Shown here: positions 17,200 through 25,934 of the stretch, piece by piece
Layout: the number at the start of each line of letters is the position of its first letter
How positions within the stretch are numbered: position 1 is the first letter of the stretch
Source of the DNA: an uncultured Massilia sp.
GTDB taxonomy: Bacteria > Pseudomonadota > Gammaproteobacteria > Burkholderiales > Burkholderiaceae_D
NCBI RefSeq assembly: GCF_913773735.1
Contig: NZ_CAJYEB010000034.1
Location: 124,001 to 188,000, forward strand
DNA: 64,000 bases
Direction of reading: 5' to 3'
The notes under the pieces: model-generated
The model's database searches: none
The model's input: the letters and a program-made list of their open reading frames with translations, nothing else
Told to the model about the DNA's origin: nothing
Program-made: the position numbers and the translations under genes

Positions 17200-17910
17200 T
17201 CAGAACGCCACCTCGACCATGCCGCCCGTGCGCGCCGTCCCGCTCACCACCGTGCCCGAGGGCGTGCGCACCTGCACCACCTGGCCGTCGCCCGCGGTGC
17301 CGATCGCCTTGCCGTCGGCTGATACCGAAAATCCATTTCCATTCAACACAAGCCGCACCGCCTGGTTCTGCTGCACGACCGGCCGGCTCTTGAGCGTGTC
17401 CGCCCGCAGCGGCGTGCCGGCCGCCAGCGACACGGTCGGCGTGCGGCCGACGGCCTGGCCCATGTCCGTGATGATGCCGGGGGGCATCGCCGCGATGTCG
17501 CCTTTTACCAACGCCAGCTGGCCCGGTTCGATCGGCTGGCCCTGGGCCAGCGGCAGCGCCGCCGTCACGTAGTCGGCCTGCACGCTCACCTGCGCCTGGA
17601 CGAACAGCGTCCAGTTCGACGGCGCCGTGCAGCGGATGCCGACGGTGGTCTTGCCCCAGGCGCGCGCGCCCGGCTGCAGGAAGGCTTCCGGGGCGGGGCA
17701 GGCGGCCAGCGCGGTGCGCGGATCGATCGCGCCGACCTTCACCGACACCTGGCCCGGCAGGCCGGCCGCCTGGACCTGCAGGAACTGCTCGACCACGCCC
17801 TTGAGGGCGTTCAGGTTCTGGCGGGCACCGGCGGCCGGCGCGACCTGGGCATAGGCGGGGGCGCTCGCCAGCAGGGCGGGGAGAAGCGAGGTCAACAGGA
17901 TGCGTTTCAT
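17200..17910 (-). CDS. flgA: P-ring assembly chaperone FlgA
   Basis: FlgA is a periplasmic chaperone for polymerisation of FlgI into the P ring. The 236-residue product has a cleavable signal peptide ([21 protein letters not shown]). The C-terminal SAF-like domain follows ([40 protein letters not shown], and the closing [16 protein letters not shown]), as in the family. It is transcribed away from flgB; the 159-base gap should hold both promoters. It lies upstream of flgM on the same strand, which also has its own promoter. Confidence 0.95.
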   Translation of the reverse strand: MKRILLTSLLPALLASAPAYAQVAPAAGARQNLNALKGVVEQFLQVQAAGLPGQVSVKVGAIDPRTALAACPAPEAFLQPGARAWGKTTVGIRCTAPSNWTLFVQAQVSVQADYVTAALPLAQGQPIEPGQLALVKGDIAAMPPGIITDMGQAVGRTPTVSLAAGTPLRADTLKSRPVVQQNQAVRLVLNGNGFSVSADGKAIGTAGDGQVVQVRTPSGTVVSGTARTGGMVEVAF

Positions 17911-17973
17911 GGCGGGAAGGAACCCAAGGGTTGTGCGACGGTGGCCATCTTAGGCTGGATGATTCCGTACTGA

Positions 17974-18015
17974 AACTTCGAATAGCCGGGTTTTGCCCTC
18001 CCTTATTGCCCGATT
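17974..18015. promoter_or_regulatory. Candidate FlhDC-type box between flgA and flgB
   Basis: AACTTCGAATAGCC faces an inverted CCTTATTGCCCGATT about 13 bases on. This is an imperfect palindrome resembling the enterobacterial FlhD4C2 site (half-site AA-C/T-G-C/G-NN-AAATAGCG). A GAATAGC core also occurs twice in the fliE/fliF gap. No flhDC gene is in the window, so the assignment is tentative. Confidence 0.3.
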
Positions 18016-18069
18016 GGAAGACCGGGCGGGTCCGTATGATCGATGCTGTCCATCCACCCGGAGCAAACC

Positions 18070-18498
18070 ATGATCGGCAAACTCGACGACTACCTGCGCT
18101 TCAACGAGACCGCGCTGAGCCTGCGCGCGCAGCGCCAGGAAGTGCTGGCGTCGAACATCGCGAATGCCGACACGCCCAACTACAAGGCGCGCGACATCGA
18201 TTTTTCCAGCGCCCTGCAGGGCGCGCTGGCCAGGGCCGGCCAGGCCGGCGGCGCGCTGGCCACGACGGCGCAGGCGCACTACCCGAACGCCAACGTTGCC
18301 GCCGACGGCAAGGCGCTGCCGGACGGCACGCCGGTGCTGTACCGCAGCATTACCCAGGGCGCGGTCGACGGCAACACGGTCGAGATGGATACCGAACGCA
18401 CCCAGTTCGCCGACAACGCGCTGCGCTACGAAGCCGGCATCACCATGATCAACCACCAGATCCGCAGCCTGATGGCGGCGATCCAGGGAGGCCAGTAA
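18070..18498 (+). CDS. flgB: Flagellar rod protein FlgB
   Basis: Proximal rod subunit exported through the flagellar apparatus. The 142-residue product has the rod-family N-terminal signature [20 protein letters not shown] and a C-terminal heptad-rich helix ([20 protein letters not shown]). The start at 18070 is preferred because GGAG lies before it and the family N-terminus ([13 protein letters not shown]) fits. First gene of the flgBCDEFGHIJ series; flgC follows after 2 bases. Confidence 0.96.
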   Translation: MIGKLDDYLRFNETALSLRAQRQEVLASNIANADTPNYKARDIDFSSALQGALARAGQAGGALATTAQAHYPNANVAADGKALPDGTPVLYRSITQGAVDGNTVEMDTERTQFADNALRYEAGITMINHQIRSLMAAIQGGQ

Positions 18499-18500
18499 CC

Positions 18501-18905
18501 ATGTCCCTGTTCAACGTCTTCGGCGTCGCCGGCTCGGCGATGACCGCCCAGTCGATGCGGCTGAACACCACCGCCAGCAACCTCGCCAACGCCGACAGCG
18601 CCACCAGCCCCACCGGCGAGGCCTACCGCGCCAAGCAGGTCGTGTTCGAGGCGGTGCCGACCGAGAGCGGGGGCGCCACCGGCGTCAAGGTGCGCGAGGT
18701 CGTGGAAGACCCGTCGCCGCTGAAGCAGGTGTACGACCCCAAGAATCCGCTCGCCGACGACAAGGGCTATGTGAGCATGCCCAACGTCAACGTGGTCGAC
18801 GAGATGGTCAATATGCTGTCGGCCTCGCGCTCGTACCAGAACAACGTCGAGACGATGAACGCGGCCAAGACCATGCTGCTCAAGACCCTGACCATCGGCC
18901 AATAA
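18501..18905 (+). CDS. flgC: Flagellar rod protein FlgC
   Basis: Proximal rod subunit. The frame is open upstream through flgB, but [20 protein letters not shown] is the conserved start, giving 134 residues. It shows the rod N-terminal motif ([13 protein letters not shown]), the FlgC-typical [20 protein letters not shown], and the C-terminal coiled-coil half ([20 protein letters not shown]). It starts 2 bases after flgB. Confidence 0.97.
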   Translation: MSLFNVFGVAGSAMTAQSMRLNTTASNLANADSATSPTGEAYRAKQVVFEAVPTESGGATGVKVREVVEDPSPLKQVYDPKNPLADDKGYVSMPNVNVVDEMVNMLSASRSYQNNVETMNAAKTMLLKTLTIGQ

Positions 18906-18931
18906 TCCCTTACCAAGACTGAGACGCTCCC

Positions 18932-19642
18932 ATGGCGACGCCCGTTACCAACAACACTGCCTCGAACATCACCGACCTGATGTCGACCATGAACGCCAAG
19001 CCGGCCACCAGCACCGACAGCGTGCAGGCCGACACCGACAAGTTCATGACCCTCCTCGTGACCCAGCTGAAGAACCAGGACCCGCTCAACCCGCTGGACA
19101 ACGCCCAGGTGACCAGCCAGCTGGCCCAGCTGCAGACCGTGACCGGCGTGAACAAGCTGAACACGACGCTGGAATCGCTGAAGGCCAGCTACCAGAGTTC
19201 GGAATCGATGCAGGCGACGAACCTGATCGGCCACGGCGTGCTGGTCGAGGGCAACAAGGTCACGCTGTCGGGCAGCAAGGGCATCCTGGGCGTCGAGCTG
19301 GGCAGCGATGCCGACAAGGTCGAGGTCACGATCACCGACAAGGCCGGCAACGTGGTGCAGACCATGGACCTGGGCGCGCAGAAGGCCGGCATCGTGCCGC
19401 TGGCCTGGGACGGCGTGCCCGATCCGAAGAAGCTGGGCGCCGACGGCAAGCCGGTCACCGTGGCCGATGGCGACTACAACATCAGCGTCACCGCCACGCG
19501 CGGCGGCGAGGCGCTGAAGGACGCCAAGTCGCTGTCCTTCGACAGCGTGCTGAGCGTCACCACCAATTCCGCCGATGGCGTCAAGCTGAACCTGCCCGTC
19601 AAGGGCGCGGTCACGCTGGCCGACATCAAGCAGGTCCTGTAA
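18932..19642 (+). CDS. flgD: Hook-cap scaffold protein FlgD
   Basis: FlgD caps the growing hook and is later replaced by FlgK. The 236-residue product has the conserved N-terminal export/cap part (DTDKFMTLLVTQLKNQDPLN followed by NAQVTSQLAQLQTV). A beta-rich Ig/tudor-like C-terminal region follows (VTITDKAGNVVQTMDLG, then GDYNISVTATRGGE). Co-directional with flgC (26-base gap) and flgE (50-base gap). Confidence 0.97.
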   Translation: MATPVTNNTASNITDLMSTMNAKPATSTDSVQADTDKFMTLLVTQLKNQDPLNPLDNAQVTSQLAQLQTVTGVNKLNTTLESLKASYQSSESMQATNLIGHGVLVEGNKVTLSGSKGILGVELGSDADKVEVTITDKAGNVVQTMDLGAQKAGIVPLAWDGVPDPKKLGADGKPVTVADGDYNISVTATRGGEALKDAKSLSFDSVLSVTTNSADGVKLNLPVKGAVTLADIKQVL

Positions 19643-19692
19643 GCCGCGTCGCTTCGGACCCTCACCGCAACGAATAGATACAGGAGCACCAC

Positions 19693-21219
19693 ATGTCTTT
19701 CCAACAAGGCCTGAGCGGCTTGAACGGCGCGGCGAAATCGCTGGACGTCATCGGTAACAATATCGCCAACGCGAGCACCGTCGGCTTCAAGGGCTCGACC
19801 ACCCAGTTCGCCGACGTCTACGCGCGCTCGCTGAACGGCGCCGGCGGCAATACGCCCGGCATCGGCGTGGCCGTGGCCGGCATCGCCCAGCAGTTCAGCC
19901 AGGGCAATATCGAGACCTCCAACAACCCGCTCGACATCGCCATCAACGGCTCCGGCTTCTTCCGCATGGAAACCTCGGGCCTCGTGCAGTATTCGCGCAA
20001 CGGCCAGTTCTCGCTGGACAAGAACGGCTACATCGTCAACGCCCAGGGCGCCAAGCTGACCGGCTACGGCATCGGCTCGAACAACCAGATCCTGGCCGGT
20101 TCGCCGGCGCCGCTGCAGATCAACACCGCCGACCTCAAGCCGGTCTCCACCACCCGCGTCGACACCCAGATGAACCTGGATTCGCGCTCGTCGGTGCCGG
20201 TCAAGTTCCCGTTCAACGCCAGCGATCCGGAAACCTACAACAAGCAGGTGCCGGTCGACGTCTACGACACCCTGGGCAACTCGCACGTGATGTCGATGTA
20301 CTACGTCAAGACCGATTCCGGCAGCTGGGACGTGTACGTCGGCAGCGACGGCACCGAGATGACCAACGTCACCGTCGCCGGCACCAGCCTGAAGGATGAC
20401 GCGTCGGTCGCGGCGCGCGGCGCCTGGACTGCCGCGACCAAGGCATCGCCGCTGGACCAGGCCGCCATCAACGAGGCCCAGGCGGCCTACGCCAGCGCCG
20501 CCGGCGAAGCCGTCGCCACCGCCGCCGCCGCCGCCGGCGCGAGCGAAGCGACCGTCGCCGCGATCCGCGCCGCCGCCGAGACCGCGGGCACCACGCCGGG
20601 CTACACCCCGGACCAGATCGACCAGGACATCGCCAAGGCCGTCAAGGTGCCGGCGACCCCGGTCGGCACGCTGCGGTTCGACGCCAACGGCGCGCTGTCC
20701 TCGGCCCTGATGGCGCCGCAGACGTTGCCGCTGTCGATCTCCCTGCCGGTCTACCCGTCGACGGGCGCCAAGGAAACGATCCCGATCAACCTGAACTTCG
20801 CCGGCTCCACCCAGTACGGTTCCGACACCAGCGAGAAGAAGACCACCCAGGACGGCTACACCGCCGGCCGCCTGCAGCGCTTCTCGGCCGCCGACGACGG
20901 CACCATCCTGGGCCAGTACAGCAACGGCCAGACCAAGGCGCTGGGCCAGATCGTGCTGGCCAACTTCACCAACGCCAACGGCCTCGAACCCCTGGGCAAC
21001 AATGCCTGGGCCGAATCCGCCGCCTCGGGCGCCCCGCAGGTCGGCACCCCGGACACGGGCAGCTTCGGCAACCTGCAATCGTCGGCGACGGAAGCCTCGA
21101 ACGTCGACCTGACCGCCGAACTGGTCAACATGATCACCGCACAACGCGTCTACCAGGCAAACGCACAGACCATCAAGACCCAGGACTCCGTCCTGCAAAC
21201 CCTGGTGAACCTGCGCTAA
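19693..21219 (+). CDS. flgE: Flagellar hook protein FlgE with Ala-rich insert
   Basis: Structural subunit of the hook. The N-terminal D0 (MSFQQGLSGLNGAAKSLDVI, then ANASTVGFKGS) and C-terminal D0 (ELVNMITAQRVYQANAQTIK, then QDSVLQTLVNLR) are standard. At 508 residues it exceeds the usual roughly 400. The excess is a stretch at about residues 236-320 that is strongly Ala-rich and looks helical (SPLDQAAINEAQAAYASAAG, then AAAAAGASEATVAAIRAAAE). It sits inside the surface-exposed, normally beta-rich region, directly before the usual VGTLRFDANG. The frame is uninterrupted and codon use matches the neighbours. RBS AGGAG precedes the start. Confidence 0.96.
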   Translation: MSFQQGLSGLNGAAKSLDVIGNNIANASTVGFKGSTTQFADVYARSLNGAGGNTPGIGVAVAGIAQQFSQGNIETSNNPLDIAINGSGFFRMETSGLVQYSRNGQFSLDKNGYIVNAQGAKLTGYGIGSNNQILAGSPAPLQINTADLKPVSTTRVDTQMNLDSRSSVPVKFPFNASDPETYNKQVPVDVYDTLGNSHVMSMYYVKTDSGSWDVYVGSDGTEMTNVTVAGTSLKDDASVAARGAWTAATKASPLDQAAINEAQAAYASAAGEAVATAAAAAGASEATVAAIRAAAETAGTTPGYTPDQIDQDIAKAVKVPATPVGTLRFDANGALSSALMAPQTLPLSISLPVYPSTGAKETIPINLNFAGSTQYGSDTSEKKTTQDGYTAGRLQRFSAADDGTILGQYSNGQTKALGQIVLANFTNANGLEPLGNNAWAESAASGAPQVGTPDTGSFGNLQSSATEASNVDLTAELVNMITAQRVYQANAQTIKTQDSVLQTLVNLR

Positions 21220-21225
21220 CGCAAA

Positions 21226-21374
21226 CCGGGGTCAGAGCCGGGGTCAGAGCCCGGTTTTTGGAAATGGATAGACGGCAACGGCGACACAAGCGCCCGCCGT
21301 CGCCCCCCCCCCACGAATGTATCGGCAAGAAATTGCCAAAATTCGGGCTCTGCCCCCGGCTCTGACCCCGGTTT
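21226..21374. repeat. Compound GGGGTCAGAGCCC repeat between flgE and flgF
   Basis: Two direct GGGGTCAGAGCC copies at 21228-21252 are followed about 90 bases later by inverted copies (GGGCTCTGCCCCC, GGCTCTGACCCC), so the whole can fold back. Between them is an unremarkable GC-rich stretch with a C9 run. The left part is almost identical, in inverse orientation, to the repeat at 29236. Confidence 0.85.
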
Positions 21375-21395
21375 GAGGGAAGACAGGAAGAGATC

Positions 21396-22136
21396 ATGGA
21401 TCGGTTGATTTATACGGCAGCGAGCGGTACCAAGCACATCCTGGAGAAGCAGGCGACGACGGCCAACAACCTGGCCAATATCAGCACGACCGGTTTTCGC
21501 GCCCAGCTCGATACGTTCCGTGCCGTGCCGGTCCAGGGCGAGGGCCTGCCGACGCGGGCGTTCGTGGTCGACAATACCGTCGGCGCCGATTTTTCCGCCG
21601 GCGCGCTGCAGGCCACCGGGCGCGCCCTCGACGTGGCCGTCAAGGGCAAGGGCTGGATCGCCGTGCAGATGCCCGACGGCTCCGAGTCCTATACCCGCAA
21701 CGGCGCGTTCGAAGTCAGCCCGAACGGCCTGTTGCAGACGGCCAACGGCCTGACCATCGCCGGCGAGGGCGGCCCGATCACGATCCCGCCCGATACCACC
21801 GTCTCGGTGGGCGCCGACGGCACCGTTGCCACGCTGTCCGCCACCGACACGCCGGCCGCCTCGACCGTGCGGGGCCGCATCAAGCTGGTCAACCCGAACG
21901 AGGCCGACCTGGTGCGCGGCGACGACGGCATGTTCCGCCTGCGCGACGGCAGCACGGCCCAGGCCGATCCGGCCGTGACGGTCGTCGGCGGCGCCCTCGA
22001 GGGCAGCAATGTCTCGGCCGTGGAATCGATGGTCGACATGATTTCCCTGGCGAGATCCTTCGAAACACAGATGAGCCTGATGAAGAACGCCGAGAATAAC
22101 GCGGCGAAAGCGGCCCAGATCCTCGCTTTGACTTGA
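21396..22136 (+). CDS. flgF: Flagellar proximal-rod protein FlgF
   Basis: Rod subunit exported by the flagellar apparatus. 246 residues. Signatures are MDRLIYTAASGTKHILEKQA, NNLANISTTGFRAQLD, the FlgE/F/G-type domain (GRALDVAVKGKGWIAVQMPD), and the C-terminal GSNVSAVESMVDMISLARSF. It is separated from flgE by a compound palindromic repeat, so transcription from the flgB promoter must cross a strong foldback. GGAAG is the ribosome site. Confidence 0.96.
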   Translation: MDRLIYTAASGTKHILEKQATTANNLANISTTGFRAQLDTFRAVPVQGEGLPTRAFVVDNTVGADFSAGALQATGRALDVAVKGKGWIAVQMPDGSESYTRNGAFEVSPNGLLQTANGLTIAGEGGPITIPPDTTVSVGADGTVATLSATDTPAASTVRGRIKLVNPNEADLVRGDDGMFRLRDGSTAQADPAVTVVGGALEGSNVSAVESMVDMISLARSFETQMSLMKNAENNAAKAAQILALT

Positions 22137-22200
22137 TTGCCCCTGGGACATAATTTCATGGTGGGCGACGGAGGTTTTCCGGCGCCGTTAGGAGAACACC

Positions 22201-22983
22201 ATGATCCGCTCGCTGCACATCGCCAAGACCGGTCTCGAAGCCCAGCAGACCAACCTCGACGTCATCTCGAACAACCTCGCCAACGTCAGCACCAACGGCT
22301 TCAAGAAGTCGCGTGCCGTGTTCGAGGACCTGCTGTACCAGAACGTGCGCCAGCCCGGCGCCCAGTCCTCGCAACAGACGCAGCTGCCGTCCGGCCTGCA
22401 GATCGGCACCGGCGTGCGCACCGTCGCCACCGAGCGCATCCACACCCAGGGCAACCCGTCGCAGACCGGCAACTCCAAGGACGTGATGGTCAACGGCGCC
22501 GGCTACTTCCAGGTGCTCACGCCTGACGGCACCCAGGCCTACACCCGCGACGGCTCGTTCCAGACCGATTCCAACGGCCAGCTGGTCACGTCCAGCGGCT
22601 ACGTGCTGCAGCCGCCGATCACCGTCCCGAACAATGCGCTGACCCTGACCGTCGGCCGCGACGGCACCGTGTCCGTGACCACCCCGGGCCAGACCGCCGC
22701 CACCCAGATCGGCGCGATCCAGCTGCACACCTTCGTCAACCCGGCCGGCCTGGAGTCGCGCGGCGAGAACCTGTACGTCGAGACCGGCGCGTCGGGCACC
22801 GCCAACGCCAACGTGCCGGGCACCAACGGCGCCGGCGTGCTGATGCAGGGCTATGTCGAGACCTCGAACGTCAACGTGGTCGAGGAAATGGTCAACATGA
22901 TCGAGACCCAGCGCGCCTACGAGATCAATTCGAAGGCCATCACCACGTCCGACCAGATGCTGCAGAAACTCGCTCAACTGTGA
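22201..22983 (+). CDS. flgG: Flagellar distal-rod protein FlgG
   Basis: Distal rod subunit. 260 residues, the usual length. Typical sequence elements are [57 protein letters not shown] and the C-terminal [21 protein letters not shown] strong ribosome site TTAGGAGAACACC precedes it. The stop overlaps the flgH start (TGATG). Confidence 0.98.
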   Translation: MIRSLHIAKTGLEAQQTNLDVISNNLANVSTNGFKKSRAVFEDLLYQNVRQPGAQSSQQTQLPSGLQIGTGVRTVATERIHTQGNPSQTGNSKDVMVNGAGYFQVLTPDGTQAYTRDGSFQTDSNGQLVTSSGYVLQPPITVPNNALTLTVGRDGTVSVTTPGQTAATQIGAIQLHTFVNPAGLESRGENLYVETGASGTANANVPGTNGAGVLMQGYVETSNVNVVEEMVNMIETQRAYEINSKAITTSDQMLQKLAQL

Positions 22984-23657
22984 TGAAAAACATCTTGAAA
23001 ATGCGTGACCGGGCCCTGGCCCTCGCCGCGGCGACGATGGCCGTGGCCCTCGCCGGCTGCGCCGCCACCCCGACCTCGATCGTCAAGCAGCCCACGAGTG
23101 CCCGCCCGCTGCTCACCGACACCGGCACCGCGACGGATGGCGCGATCTTCAACGTCAACACCTACCGCCCGATGTTCGAGGACCGCCGCGCGCGCCACAT
23201 CGGCGACATCCTGACCGTCAGCATCGTCGAGAAGACGTCGGCCAACAAGAGCGGCGCCAGCACCGGCAACAAGTCGGGCAGCGTCGACATGGCGATCCCG
23301 GGCCCGCTGCAGGGCAAGCTGGGCACCGGCGTGGCGGCCAGCTCGGGCACCAAGTACGCGGACGGCGACACCCAGACCGCGTCGAACGCCTTCACCGGCA
23401 CGATCGGCGTGACCGTCTCCGAGGTTCTGCCGAACGGCAACCTGGTCGTGGTCGGCGAGAAGCAGATCGCGATGAACAAGGGCGTCGAGTTCATCCGCTT
23501 CTCGGGCATGGTCAATCCGGACAATATCCAGAACAACGTCGTGTCGTCGACGCTGGTCGCCGACGCCCGCGTCGAGTACCGCACCAACAGCCAGATCGAC
23601 CGCGCCGAGATGACCTCGATGATGTCGCGTTTCTTCCAGTCCCTGTTGCCCTTCTGA
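22983..23657 (+). CDS. flgH: Flagellar L-ring lipoprotein FlgH
   Basis: FlgH forms the outer-membrane L ring. 224 residues from the ATG at 22983 (a GTG one codon upstream is possible). Lipobox LAGC near residue 24 is followed by the family elements MFEDRRARHIGDILTVSIVE, the central ASNAFTGTIGVTVSEVLPNG, and the C-terminal IDRAEMTSMMSRFFQSLLPF. Coupled to flgG by overlapping stop and start. Confidence 0.97.
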   Translation: MKNILKMRDRALALAAATMAVALAGCAATPTSIVKQPTSARPLLTDTGTATDGAIFNVNTYRPMFEDRRARHIGDILTVSIVEKTSANKSGASTGNKSGSVDMAIPGPLQGKLGTGVAASSGTKYADGDTQTASNAFTGTIGVTVSEVLPNGNLVVVGEKQIAMNKGVEFIRFSGMVNPDNIQNNVVSSTLVADARVEYRTNSQIDRAEMTSMMSRFFQSLLPF

Positions 23658-23699
23658 TTCCTTGGGGGCGGACCCCGACCCCGACTGACTATAGCTACC

Positions 23700-24812
23700 A
23701 TGCGCCTGAACCTGAAACTGATCGCCCTCTGCACCGCCTTGCTGGCTCCCATGATGGCGGTCCCGGCCCACGCCGAACGCATCAAGGACCTCGCCAGCAT
23801 CGGCGGCGTGCGCCAGAACCAGCTGTCCGGCTACGGCATCGTCGTCGGCCTGGACGGTACCGGGGACCAGACCACGCAGACCCCGTTCACCGTCCAGTCG
23901 ATCATGGCGATGCTGCAGCAGAAGGGCATCAGCCTGCCGGCCGGCACCCAGCTGCAGCTGAAGAACGTGGCGGCCGTGATGGTCACCACGTCGCTGCCGG
24001 CGTTCGCCCAGCCGGGCCAGACGATCGACGTGACCGTCTCGTCGATGGGTAACGCGAAAAGCCTGCGCGGCGGCACGCTCCTGATGACGCCGCTGCAGGG
24101 CGCGGACGGCCAGGTGTATGCGATGGCCCAGGGCAATGTGCTGGTCGGCGGCGCCGGCGCCCAGGCGGGCGGTGCGTCGGTGCAGGTGAACCAGCTGGCC
24201 GTGGGCCGCATCTCGGCCGGCGCCACCGTCGAGCGCGCCGTCGCCTCGAACCTGGGCGCCGACAACCAGGTCAAGCTGGAACTGAACGCCACCGATTTCT
24301 CGACGGCCAGCCGGGTGGTCGAGGCGATCAACGACAAGTTCGGCCCCGGCATCGCTACCGCCCTGGACGGCCGCGTGATCCGCGTGCGGGTGCCGTCGTC
24401 GAGCGACCAGCGCGTGTCCTTCCTGGGTATGCTGGAAAACATGGACGTCAAGCCGTCGGAAGCGGCGGCCAAGGTGATCCTGAACGCGCGTACCGGCTCG
24501 GTCGTGATGAACCGCGCGGTGACGCTGGATGCCTGCGCGATCTCGCACGGCAACCTGTCGGTCAGCATCGGCAGCGACACCAGCGTCAGCCAGCCGCCGG
24601 CCGGTTCGCGCGGCGCCACCGTCGTGACCCAGAACCCGTCGGTGTCGATCAAGAAGGATGCCGGCAAGGTCATCGAACTGAACCGGGGCGCCTCGCTGGC
24701 CGAGGTCGTCAAGGCGATGAACGCCATCGGCGCCACGCCGCAAGACCTGCTGGCGATCCTGCAGGCGCTCAAGGCCGCCGGCTCGCTGCGCGCCGACCTC
24801 GAGATCATTTAA
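23700..24812 (+). CDS. flgI: Flagellar P-ring protein FlgI
   Basis: FlgI builds the periplasmic P ring around the rod, helped by FlgA. 370 residues with signal peptide ending VPAHA. Conserved stretches include RIKDLASIGGVRQNQLSGYG, LKNVAAVMVTTSLPAFAQPG, and the C-terminal LAEVVKAMNAIGATPQDLLA. It follows flgH by 42 bases. Full length. Confidence 0.98.
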   Translation: MRLNLKLIALCTALLAPMMAVPAHAERIKDLASIGGVRQNQLSGYGIVVGLDGTGDQTTQTPFTVQSIMAMLQQKGISLPAGTQLQLKNVAAVMVTTSLPAFAQPGQTIDVTVSSMGNAKSLRGGTLLMTPLQGADGQVYAMAQGNVLVGGAGAQAGGASVQVNQLAVGRISAGATVERAVASNLGADNQVKLELNATDFSTASRVVEAINDKFGPGIATALDGRVIRVRVPSSSDQRVSFLGMLENMDVKPSEAAAKVILNARTGSVVMNRAVTLDACAISHGNLSVSIGSDTSVSQPPAGSRGATVVTQNPSVSIKKDAGKVIELNRGASLAEVVKAMNAIGATPQDLLAILQALKAAGSLRADLEII

Positions 24813-24834
24813 TTCACGCAAGCGGGAAACCACC

Positions 24835-25824
24835 ATGCTCGGCTCCACCCAAGACCTGTCCGGCAAGTTCGCGCTCGATACCAACAGCCTCGGCGACCTC
24901 AAGCGCGGCGCCAAGGCCGGCTCGCCGGAAGCGCTGAAGGGCGCGGCGACGCAGTTCGAATCCATGTTCATCAACATGATGATGAAGAGCATGCGCGAAG
25001 CCACGCCCCAGGACGGTCCGATGGACAGCCAGGAAACCCGCACCTTCACCACGATGCTGGACCAGCAGATGAGCCAGAAGCTGGCCCAGCGCGGCATCGG
25101 CCTGGCCGACGTGCTGGTGCGCCAGCTGGGCGCCCAGGAAAAGGGCAAGGCCGCGCTGGCCCAGATGAACACGCAGGCGGGCACGCAGATGGATGCGCAG
25201 GCGCTGGCGATCGGCGGCGAGAAGGGCACCGTCGGCGCCGCCGGCGGCCTGGGCAGCCAGGACGCCGCGCGCATGCTGCGCGCCAGCGGTGCGCTGCCGA
25301 CCGACCGCGCCGCGACCAGCGCGGGCGTGACGGGCAGCGCGCGCGGCACCAACAACGAGAACAAGCCGGCCCACGTGCGCGCCTTCCAGGAAAAGCTGGC
25401 CGACGCCGCCGAGGAAGCCGAACAGGCCACTGGCGTGCCGGCCAAGTTCATGCTGGGCCAGGCCGCGCTGGAAACGGGCTGGGGCAAGCGCATGATCCGC
25501 AACGCCGACGGCACGTCGAGCAACAACCTGTTCGGCATCAAGGCGGGCGGCGACTGGAAGGGCAAGGTCGCCACCGCCGTGACCACCGAATACGTGAACG
25601 GCCATCCGCACCGCAAGGTCGAGAAGTTCCGCGCCTACGACAGCCATGCGGACGCGTTCAAGGATTACGCCCGCATGATCGGCAACAACCCGCGCTACGA
25701 GAAGGTGCTGCAGCACGGCGGCGACGCCGCCACGTTCGCGCACGGCCTGCAGCGCGCCGGCTACGCGACCGACCCGCAGTACGCGGCCAAGCTGTCGCGC
25801 ATCATCAAGCACTCGCTGGCCTGA
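24835..25824 (+). CDS. flgJ: Rod-cap / peptidoglycan hydrolase FlgJ
   Basis: FlgJ caps the growing rod and opens the peptidoglycan for it. The 329-residue product has both parts: an N-terminal rod-binding domain (AATQFESMFINMMMKSMREA) and a C-terminal glucosaminidase/muramidase domain from about residue 180. The catalytic glutamate lies in LGQAALETGWGKRMI, followed by SSNNLFGIKAGGDWKG and the aromatic-rich FRAYDSHADAFKDYARMI. It ends the flgB-J series; flgK has its own promoter. Confidence 0.97.
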   Translation: MLGSTQDLSGKFALDTNSLGDLKRGAKAGSPEALKGAATQFESMFINMMMKSMREATPQDGPMDSQETRTFTTMLDQQMSQKLAQRGIGLADVLVRQLGAQEKGKAALAQMNTQAGTQMDAQALAIGGEKGTVGAAGGLGSQDAARMLRASGALPTDRAATSAGVTGSARGTNNENKPAHVRAFQEKLADAAEEAEQATGVPAKFMLGQAALETGWGKRMIRNADGTSSNNLFGIKAGGDWKGKVATAVTTEYVNGHPHRKVEKFRAYDSHADAFKDYARMIGNNPRYEKVLQHGGDAATFAHGLQRAGYATDPQYAAKLSRIIKHSLA

Positions 25825-25883
25825 TGCCCACAGGACAAGCTTGGCGGAAACACCAGTACCAGACGGGCGCATGCAGAAAATAA

Positions 25884-25910
25884 TAAAGTTTTGGCGCGAC
25901 TTGCCGTCAA
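25884..25910 (+). promoter_or_regulatory. Sigma-28 promoter of flgK-flgL
   Basis: TAAAGTTT, 11 bases, then GCCGTCAA (8 of 8 and 6 of 8 consensus positions). It lies 24 bases before the flgK start in the 110-base flgJ-flgK gap. Confidence 0.82.
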
Positions 25911-25934
25911 TGACACAACAGATAGGTTAATACC

